This document shows, piece by piece, positions 8,716 through 19,204 of a stretch of DNA of 64,000 nt; position 1 is the stretch's first letter; every line of letters starts with the position of its first letter. Below the pieces are notes generated by a model, which was not told the DNA's origin, did not search any database, and worked only from the letters and a program-made list of their open reading frames with translations. This stretch comes from Massilia rubra (lineage in GTDB: Bacteria > Pseudomonadota > Gammaproteobacteria > Burkholderiales > Burkholderiaceae_D), in assembly GCF_011682065.1 (NCBI RefSeq), contig NZ_VUYU01000007.1, positions 289,991-353,990 on the forward strand, written 5' to 3'. The position numbers and the translations under genes were made by a program.

Positions 8716-9252
8716 ATGCAAGAGCAAGAAAATCCAGAAGTCTCGCAACCGTCCGACGATTCGGTCCAGGCGTCCGCGCCCGCCAATGGCGAGCGCAGCC
8801 TCGAAGAGCAGCTCAGCGCCACCGAAGCCAAGCTGGCCGAGATGCATGACGCCTTCATGCGCGCCAAGGCCGAAGGCGAGAACATCCGCCGCCGCGCCCA
8901 GGAAGACGTCAACAAGGCGCATAAATTCGCCATCGAAAGCTTCGCCGAGGCCATGGTGCCGGTGCGCGACAGCCTCGAAATGGCGCTCAAGGTCGAGTCG
9001 CCATCGCTCGAGTCGCTGAAAGAAGGCGTCGAAATGACCCTCAAGCAGCTCACCTCGGCGTTCGAGAAGAACAAGCTGGTCGAGGTGATGCCGGCCCAGG
9101 GCGACAAGCTCGACCCGATGAAGCACCAGGCCGTCGCCGTGGTGCCGGCCGAGCAGGAAGCGAACACCGTGGTCAGCGTGCTGCAAAAAGGCTATATGAT
9201 CGCCGACCGCTTGTTGCGTCCCGCCATCGTTACCGCAGCGCAAGCAAAATAA
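8716..9252 (+). CDS. grpE: nucleotide exchange factor GrpE
   Basis: A cytoplasmic homodimeric co-chaperone that releases ADP from DnaK. It has 178 residues from the ATG at 8716. This start is preferred over the in-frame ATG at 8656 because AGGAG lies 8 bases upstream and because the sigma-32 promoter places the transcript start at about 8655. An acidic disordered N-terminus is followed by a long coiled coil (about 35-85, [20 protein letters not shown]) and the C-terminal beta domain with [18 protein letters not shown]. It is followed by dnaK, which has its own sigma-32 promoter. Confidence 0.97.
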   Translation: MQEQENPEVSQPSDDSVQASAPANGERSLEEQLSATEAKLAEMHDAFMRAKAEGENIRRRAQEDVNKAHKFAIESFAEAMVPVRDSLEMALKVESPSLESLKEGVEMTLKQLTSAFEKNKLVEVMPAQGDKLDPMKHQAVAVVPAEQEANTVVSVLQKGYMIADRLLRPAIVTAAQAK

Positions 9253-9276
9253 ATACGGTGTGCTCTCTTGCAAGGT

Positions 9277-9304
9277 CTTGAAAGCACGCAGTTTTTCCAC
9301 ATAT
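9277..9304 (+). promoter_or_regulatory. sigma-32 (RpoH) promoter of dnaK
   Basis: CTTGAAA (9277-9283), a 13-base spacer and CCACATAT (9297-9304). The -35 is perfect and the -10 differs from CCCCATnT mainly at the third and fourth C. The spacing is identical to the grpE promoter. Confidence 0.75.
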
Positions 9305-9343
9305 TCAAGTCATCTGAAACTAAGTAATTAAAAGGAAAAAATC

Positions 9344-11284
<1,941 letters not shown>

Positions 11285-11299
11285 TCAGTGCCGGTGCAA

Positions 11300-11329
11300 G
11301 GTGCGGGCTGCTGCAGAGCGGCCCGCACC
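11300..11329. other. hairpin after dnaK
   Basis: GGTGCGGGC (11300-11308) pairs with GCCCGCACC (11321-11329) around a 12-base loop. There is no T run. It may stabilise the dnaK mRNA or pause transcription ahead of the true terminator 25 bases later. Confidence 0.5.
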
Positions 11330-11353
11330 AAATCGAGCCAAGGCGACGACAAG

Positions 11354-11380
11354 CCGAGCCCTCCCGCGGCTCGGTTTTTT
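11354..11380 (+). terminator. intrinsic terminator between dnaK and dnaJ
   Basis: CCGAGCC (11354-11360), a 7-base loop and GGCTCGG (11368-11374), followed by six T (11375-11380). It is likely to attenuate rather than block dnaJ, since no separate strong dnaJ promoter was found in the 43 bases after it. Confidence 0.85.
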
Positions 11381-11423
11381 GCATAAACAGTAGCGTAGTA
11401 GCTAGACAGCAAGGTGCCGACAA

Positions 11424-12560
11424 ATGGCAAAGCGTGATTTTTACCAGATCCTCGGGGTCGCCAAGAATGCTTCTGAAGAAGAAATCAAGAAGTCGTATCG
11501 CAAGCTTGCGATGAAATACCATCCGGACCGCAATCCGGACAGTAAGGAATCGGAAGAGAAGTTCAAGGAAGTCAAAGAAGCGTACGAAATGCTGACCAAT
11601 CCGGAGAAGCGCGAAGCGTACGACCGTTATGGTCACGCCGGCGTCGATCCGAACATGGGTGGCGGCGGCGGTGGCGGCTTCGGCGGCGGCGCCGGCGGCT
11701 TCCCGGACAGCTTCGGCGATATCTTCGGCGACATTTTCGGCGGCGGCGGTCGCGGGCGTAGTTCCGGCCCGCAGGTGTACCGTGGCGCCGACATGCGCAT
11801 GGGCTTCGAGATCACGCTGGAACAGGCGGCGCATGGCCACACCCAGGAATTGCGCATCCCGAGCTGGGACAAGTGCGAAACCTGCCACGGCAGCGGCGCC
11901 AAGCCGGGCACCTCGCCGGTCACCTGCACCCAGTGCGGCGGACACGGCCAGACGCGCGTGCAGCAAGGCTTCTTCAGCATCCAGCAGACCTGCTCGCGTT
12001 GCCAGGGCAGCGGCAAGATCATTGCCGAACCGTGCGCTCCGTGCGGCGGCGAAGGCATGATCAAGCGCCAGAAGATCCAGGAAGTGAGTATTCCGGCCGG
12101 TATCGAAAGCGGCGTGAGCATCCGTTACAAGGGGCTCGGCCAACCGGGCACCAACGGCGGGCCGCCGGGCGACCTGTTGATCGAAGTGCGGGTCAAGCCG
12201 CACTCGGTGTTCAATCGCGAAGGCGACGACCTGCATTGCGAAATGCCGATCTCGTTCGTGAAGGCCACCCTGGGCGGCGAGATCGAAGTGCCTACCCTGT
12301 CCGGCAAGGTCTCGTTCACGATTCCTGAAGGCACCCAATCGGGCCGCACTTTCCGCCTGAAAGCGAAGGGCATCAAGGGCATGCGTTCCGGCTATCCGGG
12401 CGACCTGTTCTGCCACGTGGCGGTCGAAACGCCGGTCAAGCTGACCGACAAGCAAAAAGACCTGCTGCGCGAATTCGAGCGCCTGACGGTCGAAGGCGGC
12501 GGCAAGCACAGCCCGCAGAGTAAGGGCTGGATGGACAAGGTGAAAGATTTTTTCGAATAA
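11424..12560 (+). CDS. dnaJ: chaperone DnaJ (Hsp40, type I)
   Basis: The J-domain co-chaperone that delivers clients to DnaK and stimulates its ATPase. It has 378 residues with all type I parts. The J domain (1-70) has HPD at residues 33-35. A long Gly/Phe region follows (about 75-115). The zinc-binding domain has four CxxCxGxG repeats ([32 protein letters not shown]). The C-terminal substrate-binding and dimerisation domains complete it. It follows dnaK beyond a terminator and is itself followed by a strong terminator at 12589-12630. Confidence 0.99.
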   Translation: MAKRDFYQILGVAKNASEEEIKKSYRKLAMKYHPDRNPDSKESEEKFKEVKEAYEMLTNPEKREAYDRYGHAGVDPNMGGGGGGGFGGGAGGFPDSFGDIFGDIFGGGGRGRSSGPQVYRGADMRMGFEITLEQAAHGHTQELRIPSWDKCETCHGSGAKPGTSPVTCTQCGGHGQTRVQQGFFSIQQTCSRCQGSGKIIAEPCAPCGGEGMIKRQKIQEVSIPAGIESGVSIRYKGLGQPGTNGGPPGDLLIEVRVKPHSVFNREGDDLHCEMPISFVKATLGGEIEVPTLSGKVSFTIPEGTQSGRTFRLKAKGIKGMRSGYPGDLFCHVAVETPVKLTDKQKDLLREFERLTVEGGGKHSPQSKGWMDKVKDFFE

Positions 12561-12588
12561 GGCGGGCCTAGTTGCGCCTATTCATCCG

Positions 12589-12630
12589 AACCGCTGAACT
12601 TGGCCCATGGCTCTGTCAGCGGTTTTTTTT
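12589..12630 (+). terminator. intrinsic terminator of dnaJ
   Basis: AACCGCTGA (12589-12597) pairs with TCAGCGGTT (12616-12624), followed by a run of T to 12630. An in-frame ATG for the next gene lies inside the loop, which argues for the later start of that gene. Confidence 0.8.
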
Positions 12631-12648
12631 CGAACAGACAGGACTGAC

Positions 12649-13308
12649 ATGACTCAAGCACAATACGATATCGACGCGCTCTTCAAACGCAACCGTGACT
12701 GGGCTGCGGCGATGGTTGCCAAGGATGAGAACTTCTTCAAGGCATTGACCGCCCAGCAGTCGCCCGAGTATCTGTGGATCGGCTGTTCCGACAGCCGGGT
12801 GCCCGCCAACGAGTTACTGGGACTGGCGCCGGGCGAGTTGTTCGTCCACCGCAATATCGCCAACGTGGTGGTGCATTCGGACTTGAACTGCCTGACCGTC
12901 TTGCAGTTCGCCATTGACGTGCTCAAGGTCAAGCACGTCATCATTTGCGGGCACTATGGCTGCTCGGGTGTGCACGCGGCCATGATCAACAAGCGCGTGG
13001 GCCTGGCCGACAACTGGCTGCGCCACGTACAGGATGTGCAGCAAAAGCACGAGAAATACCTGGGCGATGTATTGCCGTCGCGCGCGCGCGCGGATCGCTT
13101 GTGCGAGCTGAACGTGACCGAGCAGGTGGTCAACACGGCGCAGACCACGGTGGTGCAGGATGCATGGGAACGCGGCCAGCCGCTCACGGTGCATGGCTGG
13201 GTGTACGGCCTGCACGACGGCTTGCTGCGCGATTTGGGAATGAGTGTCAGCGGCGCCGATGAGTTGGCGCCGAAACTGGCGGCGCGCTTGCTGGAGTATC
13301 AGGAGTAA
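12649..13308 (+). CDS. can: beta-class carbonic anhydrase
   Basis: A cytoplasmic zinc enzyme interconverting CO2 and bicarbonate. It has 219 residues from the ATG at 12649 (MTQAQYDIDALFKRNRDWAA). The further upstream ATG at 12607 lies inside the dnaJ terminator and is rejected. Zinc ligands are C46, H102 and C105 (in WIGCSDSR and ICGHYGCSGV), with the D48/R50 dyad of type II beta enzymes. The C-terminal VHGWVYGLHDGLLRDL is typical of Can. A second, unrelated alpha-class enzyme lies 1.2 kb downstream on the other strand, presumably periplasmic. Confidence 0.96.
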   Translation: MTQAQYDIDALFKRNRDWAAAMVAKDENFFKALTAQQSPEYLWIGCSDSRVPANELLGLAPGELFVHRNIANVVVHSDLNCLTVLQFAIDVLKVKHVIICGHYGCSGVHAAMINKRVGLADNWLRHVQDVQQKHEKYLGDVLPSRARADRLCELNVTEQVVNTAQTTVVQDAWERGQPLTVHGWVYGLHDGLLRDLGMSVSGADELAPKLAARLLEYQE

Positions 13309-13321
13309 ACGCAGCCGGGGC

Positions 13322-13353
13322 GCACGCCGGCGCGGAAACGCCCGCCGGCGTGC
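13322..13353. terminator. hairpin between convergent can and secreted unknown
   Basis: GCACGCCGGCG (13322-13332) pairs with CGCCGGCGTGC (13343-13353). There is no T run on either strand. It lies between two convergent 3' ends, so it may act as a bidirectional end or RNA stabiliser. Confidence 0.5.
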
Positions 13354-13365
13354 TGCCCCTCCTGC

Positions 13366-14172
13366 TCAGGGTGTCTGGCCGGGCGCCAGGCACATATGGA
13401 ATTTGCCGTCGCTTCGCGTCACTTTGAGACCGGCGAACTTGCCTTCCGCCACGACGATATCGACACTGTGGTCCTCGCGCGTCCTGGCGTTATAGGTAAA
13501 TTTCTTCGACCCATACTCCCCCATGTGAAACATGATCATTTCGGTATTGCCCTTGTTCAAGTCATATGACTGATCGAACACGCGCAGCACGCCCTGTTGC
13601 ACGCGGTAGGTAAAAGGAAGTTTCTTTTTCTTGTCGCCATTCGTCACGCAGGTGAGTTTCGCTTCGACATCGAGCACATGGCCGTACAGCGAGAAAAGCG
13701 TGGGCGCTTGCAGTGGTTTGGGCACCGGTACGGTACACTGGACCGCTTGCTGATCGTCTATGACGGCAATGTAGATGTTCCCATTCTCGCTCCCGGCAAT
13801 GGAAAGGTAAACGTCGTTGTCGTTTGCGTTTATCTCAATTTTGAGCGCGCCGTCCGCCGCAATGCTGCGCAGCAGGGAGACATCGTCCCGTACGACGCCT
13901 TTCATCTTCCCGGATGAGAACGTTCCATCCTCCGCAATGCGAATCGATCCTCCCGGGCGCTTGCTGTTCGGCTCCTTGACCTTTTCCTGTGCACAGTCGA
14001 CGCTGTAGGTCCCCGCGAGCAGCTTGAGCAAGGGTGCCGAACCGTACCACACCGGTGCCGCTGGCGCCGCGGCAGCCACGGCCGTGGAACTGAACAGGAG
14101 GGCGGCGCACCCGCCCACGACAGCCGCGACGCATCGTGTCGTCATCGGAACAACATTAAATTGAACAGCCAT
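13366..14172 (-). CDS. secreted protein of unknown function
   Basis: A predicted exported protein of about 268 residues. No family is recognised. A hydrophobic segment (VAAVVGGCAALLFSSTAVAAAAPAAP) looks like a signal peptide. The mature part has a moderate beta-rich pattern with four or more cysteines (VDCAQEK, VQCTVP, LTCVTNG, HMCLAPG), possibly two disulfides. The start is uncertain: ATG at 14172 (MAVQFN), 14145 (MTTRCVAAV, the best signal-peptide start) or 14187 are all in frame, and none has a strong ribosome site. The frame stays open upstream into the MITE-like repeat, but that part is not coding-like. Confidence 0.6.
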   Translation of the reverse strand: MAVQFNVVPMTTRCVAAVVGGCAALLFSSTAVAAAAPAAPVWYGSAPLLKLLAGTYSVDCAQEKVKEPNSKRPGGSIRIAEDGTFSSGKMKGVVRDDVSLLRSIAADGALKIEINANDNDVYLSIAGSENGNIYIAVIDDQQAVQCTVPVPKPLQAPTLFSLYGHVLDVEAKLTCVTNGDKKKKLPFTYRVQQGVLRVFDQSYDLNKGNTEMIMFHMGEYGSKKFTYNARTREDHSVDIVVAEGKFAGLKVTRSDGKFHMCLAPGQTP

Positions 14173-14370
14173 GGCTTGGGATTCCATTCTTGATGAAGAA
14201 GTCAGGGCAAAACGGCGCGTGTCCTGCGCGCCGGGACACGCAGGAGTCGGATTGCCGAATCGGCCATTTTGGTTGGTAAGTAACTTTTTGTCAACGAATG
14301 AGGAGTCAGCTATCCCGGGCGGAGGCCTGACAATTGCCCGCCAGGGAAAGCCCGGCGGGAGCGGGGGTTG

Positions 14371-14529
14371 AAGTAAGTGCGCATAAATTCTTGTCATTTC
14401 TAGCTTCCATAAGCGGCGCCTTGCTGTGTTGCCCACCGCTAGCAGTGCTCGCACTGCGTCGCGGCGTGCGCCTTGCCAGGCATCCGCTTCTGTTCGCTAT
14501 AAATGACAATAATTTCTGCACACTTACTT
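14371..14529. repeat. 159-bp MITE-like element, copy 1
   Basis: The ends are inverted repeats of 29 bases (14371-14399 and 14501-14529), 26 of which match. An inner perfect stem GCAGTGC/GCACTGC lies at 14442-14457, so the RNA would fold into one long hairpin. A near-identical copy is at 23005-23163. The right end supplies the TAA stop of the alpha-carbonic anhydrase gene. There is no coding capacity of its own. Confidence 0.85.
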
Positions 14530-15349
14530 AGTTGCTTTCCTTGATCACACGTCCGTTCAAGTGTTGCACCGGACGGGCGTTGTGCTTGTACAGCTTGTGA
14601 AACTGGGCCAGCTGCGCCTTCGACATTTCCACCGGCGTTTTCAGCACGAACCAGTTCGCTTCTTCGCTGCATGGCGGCGTGGTCAAGGAGCCCGGGAAGT
14701 TGTAGTAACCCTGGGTCGGCGGCAAAATCCCCGTCATGTCGATCGTCACGCCATCGACCGCCTGCTCGACTTCGGCTTCCTTCGGCAGATTGTTAAAAAT
14801 ATTGGTCAGCGCCGGGTTTTCCTTGCCCAGCTTGAACAAGACCGCCACCACGGCCAGCTTGTTGTCGGCATTCTTGTGTACCAGGTGCAATCCCAAGGGA
14901 TACTGCTTGCCGTTGATGCGCTCTTCGCTCGGCGTATGGAAATGGAATTGCAGCAATTCATGGCGCACGCCACCGATCGACATCCCGCTGCCCGGCGCAT
15001 AATTGACCTGCACCGTGTGCCCGTTATCGATGATTTTCAGCGGCGACGGCTGGTACTCGAACACAATCGGATCGAGCTGGGACTTGGTGGTGGCGTTGGT
15101 GCGGATATCGATCGGCGACTGCGCGTGGCCGGTCTTGCAGATAACATAGTCGGACTTGAGGCCGCCCCATTTGGCCGGCCCGGTGGCGCCGTTGTACGTC
15201 CACTCATGTTGGGCATGCTTGGCATGCGCGGCTGGCGCCGCTGTTGGCGCGGCTGCTGGCGCTTGCGCCCCGGCCGGCGCCTGGGCGTGTGCCGACAGCG
15301 GCAGGATGGCGGCCAGCGCCAGCGAAACGACGGTCATACGTGAAAACAT
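14528..15349 (-). CDS. alpha-class carbonic anhydrase, exported
   Basis: A periplasmic zinc enzyme hydrating CO2. It has 273 residues. The signal peptide ends at AHA22, followed by an Ala/Pro-rich linker (to about 45). Zinc ligands are H136 and H138 (QFHFHTPSE) and H155 (GLHLVH). GHAQSPIDI and the C-terminal PGSLTTPPCSE blocks are present; C71 and the Cys in PPCSE would form the usual disulfide. The start ATG at 15349 has AAGGAA upstream; the longer upstream frame is rejected. The stop TAA lies within the end of the MITE-like repeat, so the last codons were possibly trimmed by its insertion. Confidence 0.95.
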   Translation of the reverse strand: MFSRMTVVSLALAAILPLSAHAQAPAGAQAPAAAPTAAPAAHAKHAQHEWTYNGATGPAKWGGLKSDYVICKTGHAQSPIDIRTNATTKSQLDPIVFEYQPSPLKIIDNGHTVQVNYAPGSGMSIGGVRHELLQFHFHTPSEERINGKQYPLGLHLVHKNADNKLAVVAVLFKLGKENPALTNIFNNLPKEAEVEQAVDGVTIDMTGILPPTQGYYNFPGSLTTPPCSEEANWFVLKTPVEMSKAQLAQFHKLYKHNARPVQHLNGRVIKESN

Positions 15350-15574
15350 GTGAGTTCCTTTGATCGAATGGGGTACCGTATGGAGTGGCGTCGCGGCGGG
15401 GGCATGGCCGCCCAACTGCACAGGAACGCGTCGTGGCGCTCGCTCTGTCCGGCAATAATATCTTGTCTTAGCACAAGTAAATACAGCAAAGCTTGCACCT
15501 GCTGCAAAGACGCAACACAAATGCTGGCGCGGTCCCGTTGACCCAAGTGTGGAAAATACTAATGGAGTAAAAAT

Positions 15575-15943
15575 TTGAATCAGGAAAATAATCGGCTGGA
15601 AACTATTCGCACCCTGGCGCGCACCTTCGTCGAGGAGCGCGACTGGGGCCAGTTCCACACGCCCAAGAATTTATCGTCGGCGTTGTCGGTGGAAGCGGCC
15701 GAGCTGCTGGAACATTTCCAGTGGCTCAAGACCGGAACGCAGGAAGAATTGGGGGCGGACAAACTTGTGCAGGTACGCCACGAAATGGCCGACGTGCTGG
15801 TCTACCTGGTCTTGTTGGCGGACCAGCTCGATATCGACCTGGGCGCGGCGGTGCAGGAAAAGATGGTGCTCAACCGGGCCAAATACCCGGCCGACAAGGT
15901 GCGCGGCGATGCGCGCAAATACCACGAATACCCGCCGGACTGA
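15575..15943 (+). CDS. MazG-like nucleotide pyrophosphohydrolase
   Basis: A small all-alpha NTP pyrophosphohydrolase of the MazG/dCTPase (RS21-C6-like) group, expected to hydrolyse non-canonical or excess dNTPs. It has 122 residues. The metal-binding EAAELLEHFQW and HEMADVLVYLVLLADQLDIDL helices match the ExxE-12-28-ExxD pattern (EAAE and EMAD), and the NRAKYPADKVRG tail is typical. The start is TTG at 15575, with GGAG 7 bases upstream and no in-frame ATG; TTG starts are unusual but the ribosome site is good. It is a single gene, convergent with gabD. Confidence 0.88.
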   Translation: MNQENNRLETIRTLARTFVEERDWGQFHTPKNLSSALSVEAAELLEHFQWLKTGTQEELGADKLVQVRHEMADVLVYLVLLADQLDIDLGAAVQEKMVLNRAKYPADKVRGDARKYHEYPPD

Positions 15944-15973
15944 GCCGGCGGGCTTGCTTGACCAGGCCCTGAG

Positions 15974-17428
15974 TTACAGCCCGCCCATGCAGATGTACTT
16001 GATCACCAGATAGTCGTCGATGCCGTAGCGCGAGCCTTCGCGTCCCAGTCCCGACTGCTTGACGCCGCCGAACGGCGCCACCTCGGTCGAAATCAGGCCG
16101 GTGTTGACCCCGACCATGCCTGTTTCCAGGGCATCGGCCACGCGCCACACGCGCCCGATGTCGCGCGAGTAAAAGTACGCCGCCAGCCCGAATTCGGTGT
16201 CGTTGGCCATGGCGATGACATCTTCCTCGGTATCGAAGCGGAACAGGGGCGCGAGCGGGCCGAAGGTTTCTTCGGTGGCCACCTGCATCTTCGACGTCAC
16301 GTCGGCCAGCACGGTCGGCTCGAAAAAGCTGTGTCCCAGGGCGTGGCGCTTGCCGCCGGTCAGCAGGCGCGCGCCTTTCGCGAGCGCGTCGGCGATGTGC
16401 TCCTCGACCTTGACGACGGCCTTTTCCTCGATCAGCGGGCCTTGCGTCACGCCCACATCCTGGCCGTTGCCGACTTTCAGCTTGGCCACCGCCGCCACCA
16501 GTTTTTCGGCGAAGCGCTCGTACACCCCATCCTGCACATACAGGCGGTTGGCGCACACGCAGGTCTGGCCGGCGTTGCGGTACTTGGACGCGATCGCCCC
16601 TTCCACCGCCGCATCGAGGTCGGCGTCGTCGAACACGATGAATGGCGCGTTGCCGCCCAACTCCAGCGACAGCTTCTTGATGGTCGGCGCGCACTGCTCC
16701 ATCAGCACGCGGCCGACCTGGGTGGAGCCGGTGAAGGTGAGTTTGCGCACCAGCGGATTGCCGGTCATTTCGGCGCCGATCGCTTTCGAATCGCCCGTGA
16801 TCACGCTGAACACGCCCTTGGGCACGCCCGCGCGCTCGGCCAGTTCGGCCAACGCCAGGGCCGAGAACGGGGTCAGCTCGGCCGGCTTGACCACCATCGG
16901 GCAGCCGGCCGCCAGCGCGGGGCCGACCTTGCGCGTGATCATCGCCGCCGGAAAATTCCACGGCGTAATCGCCGCGCACACGCCGATCGGCTCCTTGGTC
17001 ACCACCAGGCGCCGGTCGGGCCAGGGCGACTGCAGGGTGTCGCCTTCGATCCGCTTGCCTTCCTCGGCGAACCACTCGATGAACGACGCCGCGTAGGCGA
17101 TTTCGCCCTTCGATTCGGAGAGCGGCTTGCCTTGTTCGGCGGTCATGATCAGGGCCAGGTCGTCGGCGTTCTCGATCATCAGGTCGTTCCATTTGCGCAG
17201 AATGACGCTGCGTTCGCGCGCGCTCTTCTTGCGCCAGGCGGGCCAGGCCGCGTTGGCCGCCGAGATGGCGCGCGCGGCGTCATCCTTGCCCATGCGCGGC
17301 ACCGTGCCGAGGGTTTCGCCGGTGGCCGGATTGGTCACGGTGATGGTGGCCGCGTCGCCCGCATCGCACCATTCGCCGTCGATAAAACATTGCTGCCGCA
17401 GCAGCGCAGGGTCTTTGAGATTCAACAT
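15974..17428 (-). CDS. gabD: succinate-semialdehyde dehydrogenase (NAD(P)+)
   Basis: A cytoplasmic aldehyde dehydrogenase that oxidises succinate semialdehyde to succinate, the last step of GABA and putrescine breakdown. It has 484 residues from the ATG at 17428. The catalytic C290 (GQTCVCANRLYV, with the second regulatory-type cysteine two residues on) and E256 (LELGG) are visible, together with ITPWNFPAAMITRK and TFTGSTQVG. FYSRDIGRVWRVADALETGMVGVNTG and the APFGGVKQSGLGREGS block are typical of GabD. A longer upstream frame is rejected as lacking family sequence. It faces the polyamine genes starting 1.8 kb away and would complete their pathway. Confidence 0.95.
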   Translation of the reverse strand: MLNLKDPALLRQQCFIDGEWCDAGDAATITVTNPATGETLGTVPRMGKDDAARAISAANAAWPAWRKKSARERSVILRKWNDLMIENADDLALIMTAEQGKPLSESKGEIAYAASFIEWFAEEGKRIEGDTLQSPWPDRRLVVTKEPIGVCAAITPWNFPAAMITRKVGPALAAGCPMVVKPAELTPFSALALAELAERAGVPKGVFSVITGDSKAIGAEMTGNPLVRKLTFTGSTQVGRVLMEQCAPTIKKLSLELGGNAPFIVFDDADLDAAVEGAIASKYRNAGQTCVCANRLYVQDGVYERFAEKLVAAVAKLKVGNGQDVGVTQGPLIEEKAVVKVEEHIADALAKGARLLTGGKRHALGHSFFEPTVLADVTSKMQVATEETFGPLAPLFRFDTEEDVIAMANDTEFGLAAYFYSRDIGRVWRVADALETGMVGVNTGLISTEVAPFGGVKQSGLGREGSRYGIDDYLVIKYICMGGL

Positions 17429-17715
17429 AACAGGGCTTTCGTGATCGGGCTTGGCGCGAGGCCGGGCAATCATCTTAGCGTTTTTTGCAACTGGTTGCCG
17501 GGCAGCGGAGCGCGCGTGCTGCGATGCTTGCCACCAAGCAGCATTCGGTCGCTGCCGTCTTGATCGCGCGCAGGCCGTCTGCATTCTGCGGGGAACTTCT
17601 TGTGACGGCACAAACCCGGACGCCGCGCCGCGACCATCCTGAACGGTGACGGCGCCGCTTCCGGCGTTGCCCGGTATCCCTGCGGGAACCGTCACCGCTC
17701 ACGATGAGGTGCCTT

Positions 17716-18963
17716 ATGCGTCAAGCTGCCCGCTTTCTTCCCACATTGGTGCTGTGCGCCGCCTGCCTGCCGGCGCTGGCCGCGCCGGCGCCGCGCTACA
17801 GCATCACCACCATCCTGGCCGGCCAGTTCGACTATGTTGAAGCGACCGGCATCAACAACCGCGGCGACGTGGTCGGCGGTACCTACGTGACCGGGCAGGA
17901 GTGGCGCGGCTACCTGTTCGCCGACGGGCGCACGACGCAGCTGGGCAGCCTGGGCGGCCAGTACACGCGCGTGCAGGCGATCAACGAGGCGCGCCAGATC
18001 GTGGGCGAATCGCGCACGCTCGACGGCATCAGCCACGCCGTCATGTTCAGCGGCGCCACGGTGACCAACCTGACGCCGTGGGCGCTCAGGGACAGCGCCG
18101 CCTCCGCCATCAACAACGCCGGCACGGCGGTCGGCGCGATTCCCTGCGACTGCCTGGAGTTCCACGCCACCCGCTTCACGCGCGGCGGCGGCGTGTCCGA
18201 CCTGGGCACGCTGGGCGGCAAGTCGAGTAACGCCGACGGCATCAACAACGCCGGACAGATCGTCGGCTGGGCCGCGCTGGCCGGTCCCTATACCCCGCGC
18301 GCCTTCCTGTACGAGAAGGGCAAGATGCGCGACCTCGGCACCCTGGGCGGTGAATGGTCGAGCGCGAGCGCGATCAACGAGGCGGGGCATGTCGCCGGCA
18401 GCTCTGCGCTGGGCGGGCAAGCGGGCGACCACGCCTTTTTGTACGTGAACGGCGTGATGAGCGACCTGGGCGCCTTGTCCGGCATGGACAGCGCGGCGCG
18501 CGGCATGAACAATGCGGGGCAGGTGGTGGGGCTGTCCTACCAGGGCTGGGACATCAACGAGGCGGTCTTGTGGGAGGGCGGGGCGCTGTTCAATCTGAAC
18601 AGCCTGATCGACCCGGCGTCCGGCTGGCACCTGACCGATGCCGGCGCGATCAATGACCTCGGGCAGATTGCGGCCAGCGGCTGTCATCAGGGGCTGGGCA
18701 TATGCGGCATGCTGCGGCTCGATCCGGCCAGCATGGCGCCGGTACCGGAACCGTCGACCTGGGCCATGCTGCTGGCCGGGCTGGCGCTGGTGGGTGTGCG
18801 CATCCGGCGCCGCAAAGTCCGTCATTCCCGCGCAGGCGGCTGTCTCAAAACGCTAAAATCACCGCTAGGCGGTAGACTCTTATCCGTCATTCCCGCGCAG
18901 GCGGGAATCCAAGGCACTGTCGCTCAGCTAAGATGCCTTGGATTCCCGCCTGCGCGGGAATGA
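17716..18963 (+). CDS. HAF-repeat PEP-CTERM protein with REP-encoded tail
   Basis: An exported protein of 415 residues from the ATG at 17716, chosen because GAGGT lies 5 bases upstream (ATG at 17704 has none). After the signal peptide (to about ALAA) comes a run of HAF-type propeller repeats such as DLGTLGGKSSNADGINNAGQ. VPEPSTW begins at residue 343, followed by a hydrophobic helix and RRRK, a PEP-CTERM sorting signal for the exosortase system. In such proteins the chain normally ends right there. Here 48 more residues follow from residue 368, translated from REP DNA at 18819-18966, and the stop lies inside the last REP arm. The tail may impair sorting. An inverted repeat (17644-17652 with 17689-17697) lies in the leader. 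Confidence 0.85.
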   Translation: MRQAARFLPTLVLCAACLPALAAPAPRYSITTILAGQFDYVEATGINNRGDVVGGTYVTGQEWRGYLFADGRTTQLGSLGGQYTRVQAINEARQIVGESRTLDGISHAVMFSGATVTNLTPWALRDSAASAINNAGTAVGAIPCDCLEFHATRFTRGGGVSDLGTLGGKSSNADGINNAGQIVGWAALAGPYTPRAFLYEKGKMRDLGTLGGEWSSASAINEAGHVAGSSALGGQAGDHAFLYVNGVMSDLGALSGMDSAARGMNNAGQVVGLSYQGWDINEAVLWEGGALFNLNSLIDPASGWHLTDAGAINDLGQIAASGCHQGLGICGMLRLDPASMAPVPEPSTWAMLLAGLALVGVRIRRRKVRHSRAGGCLKTLKSPLGGRLLSVIPAQAGIQGTVAQLRCLGFPPARE

Positions 18964-18966
18964 CGG
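18819..18966. repeat. three REP-like units at and inside a 3' coding end
   Basis: A single arm at 18819-18839 is followed by a full pair whose 33-base arms (18884-18916 and 18934-18966) are perfect reverse complements. The CCCGCGCAGGCGGG core is the same as at 4037, 6967 and 35750. It forms the last 48 codons of the HAF protein. Confidence 0.9.
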
Positions 18967-19049
18967 AACGGCATCGGGGTCTGACCTCAATTAAGAAATT
19001 AGTTGTACTTTTGCAATATCACGGTCGGCGGCGGTTCGTGTTGGCATGT

Positions 19050-19077
19050 TTGACAACTTGCCGGTAAGCTCTAACCA
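19050..19077 (+). promoter_or_regulatory. possible promoter of the polyamine cluster
   Basis: TTGACA (19050-19055) matches the -35 consensus. TAACCA (19072-19077), 16 bases on, is a weak -10. It lies about 130 bases before the puuD-like ATG. Confidence 0.4.
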
Positions 19078-19204
19078 TGGCTTGGCGCATTGATCTGCGC
19101 CAAACCTATGTTGTCCATTTGAAATGGATCAAGCAGCGCTCGCCATCAGGCCGATTAGCCATTATGATGAACCGGGTGCGTCATTCGTTCCTATACCGAC
19201 AATC

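Noticed and set aside
9253..9343. CIRCE element near the heat-shock genes
   Set aside because: No TTAGCACTC-N9-GAGTGCTAA-like repeat was found before grpE, dnaK or dnaJ.
12607..12648. Upstream start for beta-carbonic anhydrase
   Set aside because: It lies in the dnaJ terminator loop and adds non-family residues.
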